A DNA stretch of 42,608 nucleotides, taken from Streptomyces sp. MMG1533 (lineage in GTDB: Bacteria; Actinomycetota; Actinomycetes; Streptomycetales; Streptomycetaceae). How positions within the stretch are numbered: position 1 is the stretch's first letter; each line of letters begins with the position of its first letter. The translations under genes were made by a program, and so were the position numbers. The notes under the pieces are model-generated. The model made no database searches. It was given only the letters and a program-made list of their open reading frames with translations, and was not told the origin of the DNA. The stretch covers positions 1 through 42,608 of the forward strand of contig NZ_LGDG01000271.1 in NCBI RefSeq assembly GCF_001279775.1, written 5' to 3'. Shown piece after piece: positions 15,060 to 22,037 of the stretch.

Positions 15060-16088
15060 GTGACGGTGGAGACAGCGGGCGAGTGGCACGGCTGGCGGGC
15101 GGCCTCGGAGGCCGCCCTGTACGGGCCGGACGGCTTCTATCGCAGGCCCGAGGGGCCGGGTGCGCACTTCCGTACGTCCGTGCACGCGTCGCCGCTGTTC
15201 GCCCAGGCCGTGGCCAGGCTGCTGTGCCGGGTCGACGAGGCGCTGGGGCGGCCCGCGGCACTCGACTTCGTCGACATGGCCGCAGGGCGGGGCGAGTTGG
15301 TCGCCGGGGTACTGGCCGCGCTGCCCGCGGACGTGGCCTCCCGCGCGCGCGGGTACGCCGTCGAGGTCGCCGGCCGCCCCGAAGGCCTCGATCACCGGAT
15401 CGAGTGGCTGGCCGAGCCCCCACAGGGGATCACCGGGCTGCTGTTCGCCAACGAGTGGCTCGACAACGTGCCCGTGGAGATCGCCGAGGTGGACTCCGCG
15501 GGCGTACCCCGGCTGGTGCTCGTACGGCGGGACGGGCGCGAGCGCCTCGGGGAGCCGGTTTCCGGCGCGGAGGCGGAGTGGCTCGCGCGCTGGTGGCCGC
15601 TGCCGGCCGAGGAGGGGCTGCGGGCGGAGGTCGGTCTGCCCCGGGACGAGGCGTGGGCCTCGGCCGTGGCTACGGTCGGCCGGGGGCTCGCGGTGGCGGT
15701 GGACTACGCGCACACCGCGAGCACACGCCCCTTGTTCGGGACGCTCACCGGATTCCGGGAGGGGCGCGAGACGGCGCCCATGCCGGACGGGTCGTGCGAC
15801 ATCACGGCCCATGTCGCCCTGGACGCGTGCGCGCTCCCGGGAGGGCGCGTACTCACCCAGCGCGACGCCTTGCGCGCCCTGGACATCTCAGGCGCACGCC
15901 CCCCGCTCGCCCTTGCGTCCACCCGCCCCGCGGCCTACGTCCGCGCCCTCGCGAGCGCCGGAGAGGCCGCCGAGCTCACCGCGTCGGGCGGACTCGGCGA
16001 CTTCGGGTGGCTGCTCCAGCCGGCGGGCGTCGAGGAGGCTCCGTTCCGCGGCCTACTTGTCGATGTCCCCGACCACGAAGAACAGTGA
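15060..16088 (+). CDS. MidA/NDUFAF7-family SAM-dependent methyltransferase
   Basis: A 342-aa protein of the COG1565 type. Visible features are the N-terminal segment [23 protein letters not shown] (26-48), the SAM motif [12 protein letters not shown] (70-81), [17 protein letters not shown] (127-143) matching the family signature NE-x-LD-x-x-PV, and later VAVDYAHT and FRE. Mitochondrial NDUFAF7 symmetrically dimethylates Arg85 of the complex I 49-kDa subunit NDUFS2, the homologue of NuoD. Here the 3' end overlaps nuoD by 36 bp on the opposite strand, so a NuoD-directed arginine methylation role is attractive but inferred. A TAACCT box 6 nt upstream supports GTG 15060 as a leaderless start. Confidence 0.82.
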   Translation: MTVETAGEWHGWRAASEAALYGPDGFYRRPEGPGAHFRTSVHASPLFAQAVARLLCRVDEALGRPAALDFVDMAAGRGELVAGVLAALPADVASRARGYAVEVAGRPEGLDHRIEWLAEPPQGITGLLFANEWLDNVPVEIAEVDSAGVPRLVLVRRDGRERLGEPVSGAEAEWLARWWPLPAEEGLRAEVGLPRDEAWASAVATVGRGLAVAVDYAHTASTRPLFGTLTGFREGRETAPMPDGSCDITAHVALDACALPGGRVLTQRDALRALDISGARPPLALASTRPAAYVRALASAGEAAELTASGGLGDFGWLLQPAGVEEAPFRGLLVDVPDHEEQ

Positions 16089-17204
16089 CCCCAGGATCGC
16101 CACCATGTCCGCGACCAGCGTGCCCGGCAGCAGCTCCACGAGGGCCTGGATGTTGTTGTACGAGGCGGAGCGCAGCTTCAGCCGGTACGGCGTCTTCTCG
16201 CCCTTGCTGACGAGGTAGTAGCCGTTGATGCCGAGCGGGTTCTCGGTCCACGCGTACGTGTGCCCCTCGGGCGCCTTCAGGACCTTGGGGAGCCGCTGGT
16301 TGATCGGCCCGGGCGGCAGCTCGGCGAGCCGGTCGAGGCAGGCGTCCGCGAGGTCGAGGGCGTTGTGCGTCTGCTCCAGGAGGACCTCGAAGCGGGCGAG
16401 GCAGTCGCCCTCCTTCCGGGTCACCACCTTCAGGGTGTCCTGCAGCTCGCCGTAGGCCAGGTACGGCTCGTCGCGGCGCAGGTCGAAGTCGACGCCCGAG
16501 GCGCGCGCGATCGGCCCGCTCACGCCGTACGCGTGCACGGCCTCCGGAGCGAGGGCGCCCACGCCCCGCGTGCGCCCCCGGAAGATCTCGTTGCCGAGCA
16601 CCAGGTCGTCGAACCGGTCCATGCGGGAGCGCACGGCGGCGACCGCCGCACGCGCGCGTGCGGCCCATCCGGCCGGCAGGTCCTCCTTGAGGCCGCCGAC
16701 GCGGTTGAACATGTAGTGCATGCGCCCGCCGGAAACCTCCTCCATGACGTTCTGGAGCACCTCGCGCTCCCGGAACGCGTAGAAGACCGGCGTGATGCCG
16801 CCGAGCTCCAGGGGATAGGACCCGAGGAACATCAGGTGGTTCAGCACCCGGTTCAGCTCCGCGAGGAGCGTGCGCGTCCACACGGCGCGCTGGGGGACCT
16901 CCATGCCGAGCATGCGCTCCACCCCGAGGACGACGCCCAGCTCGTTCGAGAAGGCCGACAGCCAGTCGTGGCGGTTGGCGAGCATGATGATCTGGCGGTA
17001 GTCGCGCGCCTCGAAGAGCTTCTCCGCGCCCCGGTGCATGTAGCCGATCACCGGCTCCGCGCGCGTGATGCGCTCGCCGTCCAGGACGAGCTTGAGACGC
17101 AGCACACCGTGCGTGGACGGGTGCTGGGGTCCGATGTTGAGCACCATGTCGGTGCTCTCCGCGGCGCCGCCGATGCCGACCATGGTCTCCGTCGTAGGAG
17201 TCAT
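16053..17204 (-). CDS. nuoD: Orphan NADH-quinone oxidoreductase subunit D
   Basis: A 383-aa 49-kDa-type complex I subunit. It contains [25 protein letters not shown] (20-44), [17 protein letters not shown] (53-69), [12 protein letters not shown], MGFxxG-type regions such as [21 protein letters not shown], and the C-terminal [18 protein letters not shown]. The arginine in HRGAEKL (R58) corresponds by motif to the NDUFS2 Arg that NDUFAF7 methylates. No other nuo gene is nearby, so this is a second, isolated copy (as SCO3392 nuoD2 in S. coelicolor, from memory), working in a partial complex or with other Nuo subunits. ATG at 17204 is used, with AGGAG eleven bases upstream; GTG 17210 would shorten the spacing. 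It is divergent from the PH-domain gene after only 31 bp. Confidence 0.93.
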   Translation of the reverse strand: MTPTTETMVGIGGAAESTDMVLNIGPQHPSTHGVLRLKLVLDGERITRAEPVIGYMHRGAEKLFEARDYRQIIMLANRHDWLSAFSNELGVVLGVERMLGMEVPQRAVWTRTLLAELNRVLNHLMFLGSYPLELGGITPVFYAFREREVLQNVMEEVSGGRMHYMFNRVGGLKEDLPAGWAARARAAVAAVRSRMDRFDDLVLGNEIFRGRTRGVGALAPEAVHAYGVSGPIARASGVDFDLRRDEPYLAYGELQDTLKVVTRKEGDCLARFEVLLEQTHNALDLADACLDRLAELPPGPINQRLPKVLKAPEGHTYAWTENPLGINGYYLVSKGEKTPYRLKLRSASYNNIQALVELLPGTLVADMVAILGSLFFVVGDIDK

Positions 17205-17223
17205 GGACACAGTCTCTCCTACG

Positions 17224-17229
17224 TACGCT
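17224..17229 (+). promoter_or_regulatory. Putative -10 box for leaderless ydbS-like gene
   Basis: TACGCT ends 6 nt before the ATG at 17236. It lies in the 31-bp gap to nuoD and partly overlaps the nuoD leader region. Confidence 0.45.
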
Positions 17230-17235
17230 GGCCGT

Positions 17236-17739
17236 ATGGAGACGGGGAGCACGGCCGACATGGGGACGACGGGGGACGAGCCGGTGTGGACCGGGCTGCC
17301 GCCGGGGCTGCTGCGGATGCGACGGCTGTTGCTGGTGGTGTGGCTGGGACTGCTGACCCTGGGGCTCGGCCTGCTGCTCGGCCTGCTCGTCGAGCCGGCC
17401 TGGGCCGCCTTCGCGCTGCTGCCGCCGGCCCTGATGGCGTGGGGCTGGGTGATGCTCGGCCGCAACTGGCGTTCCTGGCGCTACGCCGAGCGCGCCGACG
17501 ACCTGCTGATCAGCCGGGGCGTCCTGTGGCAGGAGGAGACGGTCGTGCCGTACGGGCGCATGCAGCTGGTCGAGGTGACCTCCGGGCCCGTCGAACGCCA
17601 CTTCGGCCTGGCCAGCGTGCAGCTGCACACCGCTGCCGCGGCGACCGACGCGACCATCCCGGGCCTCGACCCGGACGAGGCGGAGCGGCTGCGCGACCGG
17701 CTCACCGAGCTCGGCGAGGCCCGATCGGCGGGCCTGTGA
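17236..17739 (+). CDS. YdbS-like membrane protein with bacterial PH domain
   Basis: A 167-aa protein. After an N-terminal soluble part it has two membrane segments (about 31-51, [21 protein letters not shown], and 55-73). One bPH_2 (DUF304) domain follows: [55 protein letters not shown]. This is the YdbS half of the B. subtilis YdbS/YdbT pair; in that organism the proteins affect resistance to certain bacteriocins, and the molecular role is unknown. The start is ATG at 17236 with the leaderless-type TACGCT box. The stop overlaps the next gene by GTGA. Confidence 0.88.
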   Translation: METGSTADMGTTGDEPVWTGLPPGLLRMRRLLLVVWLGLLTLGLGLLLGLLVEPAWAAFALLPPALMAWGWVMLGRNWRSWRYAERADDLLISRGVLWQEETVVPYGRMQLVEVTSGPVERHFGLASVQLHTAAAATDATIPGLDPDEAERLRDRLTELGEARSAGL

Positions 17740-19073
17740 CGACACCGGGCGTGGACGACGCCGTACGCGAGAAGCCGCCCGTCGCCGAACGGCGGCTGCA
17801 TCCCGTGACGCCGCTCAGGCGGGCGTGGGCGCCGATCGCCGTGATCATCGGCTGGGCGGTGCACGACCCCAACCAGGCGCAGGAGCAGCTGACGAGGCTG
17901 ACCACGACCACGCTGCTGATCGGGCTGGCCGTGTTCGTCCCGGCCGCCGCTCTCTACGGCTTTCTGACCTGGTGGTTCACTCACTTCGCCGTGACGGACA
18001 CCGAACTGCGTATCCGTACCGGCCTGCTGTTCAGGCGCGCCGCGCACATCCGGCTCGAACGGATCCAGGCCGTCGACGTCACCCAGCCGCTGCTCGCGCG
18101 GGTCGCGGGGGTCGCGAAACTCAAGCTCGACGTCGTGGGCGCGGACAAGAAGGACGAACTCGCCTTCCTGGGCGAGGACGAGGCACGTGCGCTGCGCGCG
18201 GAACTCCTCGCGCGCGCCGCCGGTTTCGCGCCCGAGACGGCGCACGAGGTCGGCGAAGCGCCCTCCCGCGAGCTGCTGCGCGTGCCGCCCGGCGTCCTCG
18301 CCGTCTCGCTGGTGCTGACCGGCGCGACCTGGGGCACCCTGGTCGCCGCGCTCGTCGTACCGACGGTGCTGTGGCTGGCCACCCACAGCGTGTGGACGGT
18401 CCTCGCGACCGCGCTGCCGCTGCTCGGCGCCGCGGGCGCGAGCAGCGTGGGGCGGTTCGTCGGCGAGTACGACTGGGCGGTGGGCGAGTCGCCGGACGGG
18501 CTGCGGATCGACCACGGGCTGCTGGACCGTACGCACGAGACCGTGCCGCCAGGGCGCGTGCAGACCGTACGGATCGTGGAGCCGCTGCTGTGGCGGCGGC
18601 GCGGCTGGGTGCGGGTGGAGCTGGACGTGGCCGGGTCGTCCAACTCCGTGCTGGTGCCGGTCGCTCCGCGGGAGGTCGCCGAGTCGGTCGTCGCGCGCGT
18701 GCTGCCCGGCGTGACCGTGCCGCCCCTGTCGGCGCTGTCCCGGCCGCCCCGGCGGGCCGCGCGCTGCATGCCGCTGTGGTGGCGGGGCCACGGACTCGTC
18801 GTCACCGACGCGGTGTTCGTGGCGCGCCACGGGCTGCTGCGGCGGAGCATGGCGCTCGTCCCGCACGCGAAGGTCCAGAGCGTACGTCTCGCGCAAGGGC
18901 CCTGGGAGCGTGTCTGGCGCGTCGCCGACGTCCACGTGGACACCGGGGCCAACAAGACCGTGACAGCGCGGCTGAGGGACGCTCAGGAGGCTGCCGAGCT
19001 GCTGCGAGGGCAGGCGGAGCGGTCGCGGACGGGGCGGAAGGTCGCACGACCGGACCGTTGGATGACGTCCTAG
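17736..19073 (+). CDS. YdbT-like membrane protein with tandem PH domains
   Basis: A 445-aa protein translationally coupled to the YdbS-like gene by a GTGA overlap. Membrane helices lie at about 32-45 and 62-86, a first bPH_2 domain follows (THFAVTDTELRIRTGLLFRRAAHIRLERIQAVDVTQPLLARVAGVAKLKLD), then more helices (about 180-250). A second PH repeat follows (DGLRIDHGLLDRTHETVPPGRVQTVRIVEPLLWRRRGWVRVELDVAG) and a third, degenerate one (HGLVVTDAVFVARHGLLRRSMALVPHAKVQSVRLAQGP). The repeat [GLL]-x-R-x-x-x-[IVP]-x-x-x-[KR]-[VIM]-Q is clear in each. The role is unknown, probably envelope-related. Confidence 0.86.
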   Translation: MTTPGVDDAVREKPPVAERRLHPVTPLRRAWAPIAVIIGWAVHDPNQAQEQLTRLTTTTLLIGLAVFVPAAALYGFLTWWFTHFAVTDTELRIRTGLLFRRAAHIRLERIQAVDVTQPLLARVAGVAKLKLDVVGADKKDELAFLGEDEARALRAELLARAAGFAPETAHEVGEAPSRELLRVPPGVLAVSLVLTGATWGTLVAALVVPTVLWLATHSVWTVLATALPLLGAAGASSVGRFVGEYDWAVGESPDGLRIDHGLLDRTHETVPPGRVQTVRIVEPLLWRRRGWVRVELDVAGSSNSVLVPVAPREVAESVVARVLPGVTVPPLSALSRPPRRAARCMPLWWRGHGLVVTDAVFVARHGLLRRSMALVPHAKVQSVRLAQGPWERVWRVADVHVDTGANKTVTARLRDAQEAAELLRGQAERSRTGRKVARPDRWMTS

Positions 19074-19168
19074 CGCACCGAGGACGTCCCGGGCGCACCG
19101 AGGACGTCCCGGGCGCACAGGTGACGTGCCGCGCGCGGATGACGTGCCGCGCGCGGATGACGTGCCGC
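19073..19168. repeat. Tandem 20/18-bp repeats between convergent genes
   Basis: Two identical 20-bp units (19073-19092, 19093-19112), each with GAGGACGTCCCGG, are followed by a diverged third (19113-19132) and two identical 18-bp units (19133-19150, 19151-19168) with GATGACGTGCCGCG. The array begins at the last base of the ydbT stop codon and ends 8 bp before the opposing gene's stop. GACGT-type cores could form cruciforms and serve as a bidirectional terminator. Confidence 0.7.
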
Positions 19169-19176
19169 GCGCGGCG

Positions 19177-20439
19177 TTACGAAACCGCGCTCCGCAGCCC
19201 CTGTACGTCGATCTGCTCCGTCTCGTCGTGGGCCGTCAGGTCGATGACCTGGCCGACGCCACGGGACTCCTCGTCCGCCGGCTTGAACTCCGCCTCGGAC
19301 TCGGCCTTGTGGAGGGCGAGGGCCTCCTGACCGACGACATCGGCCAGGTCCTCGTTCTGGACGGCCGCCAGCGCGGCCGGGGCCGCCCCCTTCTGCGCAC
19401 CGAAGAAGTCGAAGCCGCCCTCGACCAGCGGGCGCCGCGCGGGCGCCGCCGGGACGACCGCCACCGCCGTCGGCGCGACGAAGTGTCCGGAGGGCTGCCG
19501 GCCCGGCTGGGCGGCCTTGCCCGTGGTGGTGGCGGCCGCGCGCGAATGCTCGTCGACCGCCACGGGCTTCCCCCGCGCCTCGTCCTCCTGCGCGGCCTCC
19601 TGCGTGGCCTCCGCCTCGGTGCCGCCGGCGGCACCGGCGGCCGTCTCCTCGGCCGAACCGACCTTCACCGGCTCGCCCTTCGCGGCGTCCTTGGGGCCGG
19701 CCTTCGTCACGTCCTTGGAGTCGCTCTTCGGCTCGGCCTTCACCGCGCCGTCGCCGTCCTTCCCCGCGCCGTCGCCGTCGTCGCCGAAGCGGGCCAACGC
19801 CCCCTTGGCCCGCAGGAACAGCTTGGAGCCCTCCGGCGAGAAGATCGCCGGCGCATCGGGCTCTTCCTCCGCCGCCGGTACGGCTTCGGCGGCCTCGTCG
19901 GTCTCCGGCTCGGCCGGGGCAGCCACAGCCCCCGCCTCCCCCACGGGCCCGGCCGGCGCCGGCAGCAGCGCACGGGCCGGACCCGACGCCTCGATCTCCA
20001 GCAGCCGACGGCCCTCCAGGGCGCTCGCCCGCTCGGTCTCCGCCGTGGCGTACCGCCGCAGCAGCGCCGCGTGTTCGTTGCGCAGGCCCGCCAGTTCGGT
20101 GCGCTTGGCGCGCAGCCGCTGCTCCAGCTTGACGCGCAGTTCGCGCGACTCCTCGAGGTCGGTCTCCAGTTCGGCGACCCGCTCCTCGTAGCGCCACTCG
20201 TCGCTCGCACGCGCGCGCGTGAGGTCGGCGACCTGCCTGCCCGCCTGCGCGTCCCAGCGACGCATGACGACCGCACCGACGACCGCCGTCACCGCGGCGC
20301 CCGCAGCCAGACCGCGGAGCACCATCTGCTCCGTGAACACCCACGGGCCAAGGGCGCAGACAAAGGAAACGCCCGCTATCGCGGAGGGGGGCAGCAGCCT
20401 GTGCAAGGGCGGGGAATGGCGGTGGCGTCCACGTGGCAT
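19177..20439 (-). CDS. Membrane-anchored coiled-coil protein of unknown function
   Basis: A 420-aa protein. The basic N-terminus (PRGRHRHSPPLHRLLPPS) is followed by one or two membrane helices (about 18-58). A heptad-rich coiled coil runs through about 75-140 (LTRARASDEWRYEERVAELETDLEESRELRVKLEQRLRAKRTELAGLRNEHAALLRRYATAETERASALEGRRLLEIE). A long Ala/Glu/Lys-rich disordered stretch (150-300) contains SPEGSKLFLRAKGALARF. The C-terminus has another conserved patch, GGFDFFGAQKG and VIDLTAHDETEQIDVQGLR. I do not recognise a family function; such layouts occur in polarity or envelope scaffold proteins. ATG at 20439 was chosen because upstream residues lack bias and the membrane segment follows properly. 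Confidence 0.75.
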   Translation of the reverse strand: MPRGRHRHSPPLHRLLPPSAIAGVSFVCALGPWVFTEQMVLRGLAAGAAVTAVVGAVVMRRWDAQAGRQVADLTRARASDEWRYEERVAELETDLEESRELRVKLEQRLRAKRTELAGLRNEHAALLRRYATAETERASALEGRRLLEIEASGPARALLPAPAGPVGEAGAVAAPAEPETDEAAEAVPAAEEEPDAPAIFSPEGSKLFLRAKGALARFGDDGDGAGKDGDGAVKAEPKSDSKDVTKAGPKDAAKGEPVKVGSAEETAAGAAGGTEAEATQEAAQEDEARGKPVAVDEHSRAAATTTGKAAQPGRQPSGHFVAPTAVAVVPAAPARRPLVEGGFDFFGAQKGAAPAALAAVQNEDLADVVGQEALALHKAESEAEFKPADEESRGVGQVIDLTAHDETEQIDVQGLRSAVS

Positions 20440-20554
20440 GGCCAGAAACTTACCGCGCGTAGGCGAATGATGGTGCCCCAGGCCGTAAAAACACAGCCAT
20501 CCCGAAGACTTCACATGTCATCAGGAATCAGATCCGCCATCGAATTCGGCAGGA

Positions 20555-20645
20555 TTGGCAAGACGGAGACGAGACGGAGACCAGAAGGAGACCAGACGGA
20601 GACGGGACGGGAGACGGACGGGAGACGAGACGGGAGACAAGTACG
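20555..20645. repeat. GGAGAC-rich simple repeat
   Basis: On the plus strand the sequence is an irregular run of GGAGAC, GAGACG and GGGAGACGG units; the minus-strand RNA would be a long CU-rich tract. It fills most of the 227-bp gap between the esterase stop (20667) and the start of the coiled-coil gene (20439). No hairpin or open frame was evident. Confidence 0.7.
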
Positions 20646-20666
20646 GCGAGAACTACAAGATCGTTT

Positions 20667-21794
20667 TCAGTGATCGCCGAGGCGTCCACCGATCCACTGC
20701 AGCGTCGCCGGAATCTCCCGCCGCCAGGTGTTGAAGTTGTGCCCGCCGCTTTCGAGGATGACCGACGAGATCCGTGTCCGTCCGGTGTCCTTCGCCCGCT
20801 CTATGAACTTCAACGTGTCCTTGTAGTTCGCCTCGCCGACCTTGCTGCTGGTGACGAGCAGTGAAGTGTCGGGCGCGGGCAGGTGCTCGAGACACCACAA
20901 GAGGTTCGCGCGGTCGCGCAGTTCCTTGTCGCCGTGGAAGAGATCACCCGTGGTCGGGTCGCTCGGCGCGTCGTAGTACGCGGACAGCCCCGCCCCGGCG
21001 GCGTACACCTCGGGGTGGTGCATGGCGAGCTTCAACGCGCAGTAGCCGCCCGTGGAGTCGCCGATGATGCCCCAGCTGCCCGGCTTTTCCCCCACCCGGT
21101 AGTGGCCGGTCACGGCGTCGGGAAGATCCGTGGCGAAGAACGACTCGGTCTGCGGGCCGCCCGGGACGTCCACGCACTCCGTGTCCCGCGGCGGCGCCAC
21201 CGTCGGCCGCAGCATCACCAGGATCATCGGCTGCATACGGCCGTTCTTGGCGAGCTTCCGGGCCGTGCGCGGATAGTGGAGTTTGTCCACCAGGGCCTTG
21301 GCAGTGCCCGGATAACCCGTGAGGACGACGGCCGCGGGAAACGTACGCGTGCGGTACTCGGGCCGGAAGTACTCCGGAGGCAGATACACGTAGGCGGGTG
21401 TGGCGATACGGGTCGTGCGGCCCGCAATGGCGACCTTCTGGATCTGCCCGCCGGCCTGAGGCCTCAGGCCACCCGGCCCGTTCACCCTCTGGGTGTCGAC
21501 CACTTGAAGAGGGCCGCCCGAACCCAGGCCCTCGGTGTGGTCGACGACCACACCCTGGCCGGTCTCCCGCCCGAGCAGGTCCGCCCAGGAGGCGTAGAAC
21601 CCGAATGCCTGGTTGGCGGCGAGGCCCACCGACACGAAGAGTGCCAACTGCGTGGCGAGCAGCAGGCCGACGCGCCCGCCGACGGCCCGCCAGTCCCGCC
21701 GTGCCAGCCGCGGCCACAGCCACACCGTGCCGACGAACAGCAGCACCGCGGACAGCACCGCCAGCACCAGCGTCTTGTTGCTCGTGAGACCCAT
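20667..21794 (-). CDS. Membrane-anchored alpha/beta-hydrolase esterase (antigen 85-like)
   Basis: A 375-aa protein with two N-terminal hydrophobic segments (about 8-27 and 43-62) and an esterase domain that probably sits outside the membrane. The domain starts with YVYLPPEYFRPEYRTRTFPAAVVLTGYPG and has the nucleophile elbow GIIGDSTGGYCAL with S247. Near the end ILESGGHNFNTWRREIPATLQWI holds the likely catalytic His. This is the Esterase_D/antigen 85 mycolyltransferase-like family; streptomycetes lack mycolic acids, so the substrate is open. ATG at 21794 has AGGA nine bases upstream. It is divergent from the MprF-like gene; an 8-bp inverted repeat lies in its leader (21830-21848). Confidence 0.86.
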   Translation of the reverse strand: MGLTSNKTLVLAVLSAVLLFVGTVWLWPRLARRDWRAVGGRVGLLLATQLALFVSVGLAANQAFGFYASWADLLGRETGQGVVVDHTEGLGSGGPLQVVDTQRVNGPGGLRPQAGGQIQKVAIAGRTTRIATPAYVYLPPEYFRPEYRTRTFPAAVVLTGYPGTAKALVDKLHYPRTARKLAKNGRMQPMILVMLRPTVAPPRDTECVDVPGGPQTESFFATDLPDAVTGHYRVGEKPGSWGIIGDSTGGYCALKLAMHHPEVYAAGAGLSAYYDAPSDPTTGDLFHGDKELRDRANLLWCLEHLPAPDTSLLVTSSKVGEANYKDTLKFIERAKDTGRTRISSVILESGGHNFNTWRREIPATLQWIGGRLGDH

Positions 21795-21829
21795 GAGTTG
21801 AATCCTGCCTGCGCTTTCCGCCGTGTCGC

Positions 21830-21848
21830 GGCGCACGCCGCGTGCGCC
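21830..21848. repeat. Inverted repeat in the esterase leader
   Basis: GGCGCACG (21830-21837) and CGTGCGCC (21841-21848) form a perfect 8-bp dyad with a 3-bp centre, 36 bp upstream of the esterase start. It may be an operator or an mRNA hairpin; no motif I know matches. Confidence 0.5.
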
Positions 21849-21938
21849 CCCTCGCGCATCCCCCGTGCGCCCCTCACTTCTTCGCAAGGGCTTGCCCGGG
21901 ACTTTCCCCGGGCTTTGAACCGGTTTTGGGGAGGTGAG

Positions 21939-21964
21939 TGAACCTCTCCCCCTGAGACACCGTC
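21939..21964 (+). promoter_or_regulatory. Candidate sigma-E (ECF) promoter for the MprF-like gene
   Basis: TGAACC (21939-21944) and CGTC (21961-21964) are separated so that AAC is followed by 17 nt and then CGTC. This is the spacing and core of Streptomyces sigma-E promoters for cell-envelope stress genes. It lies about 75 bp upstream of the chosen start at 22038. From memory, the S. coelicolor homologue SCO3397 is a reported sigma-E target. The motif is seen; its use is inferred. Confidence 0.5.
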
Positions 21965-22037
21965 CTAGAGGGCGCAATGTCGCCGGATGCCCGAATCGGG
22001 CCCGGATCCAAGGTCTCTCGCGGAACAACGGGATGCG

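Noticed and set aside
16260..17735. Upstream extension of the YdbT-like frame
   Set aside because: It is antisense to nuoD and out of frame with the ydbS-like gene; the GTGA overlap at 17736 is the natural start.
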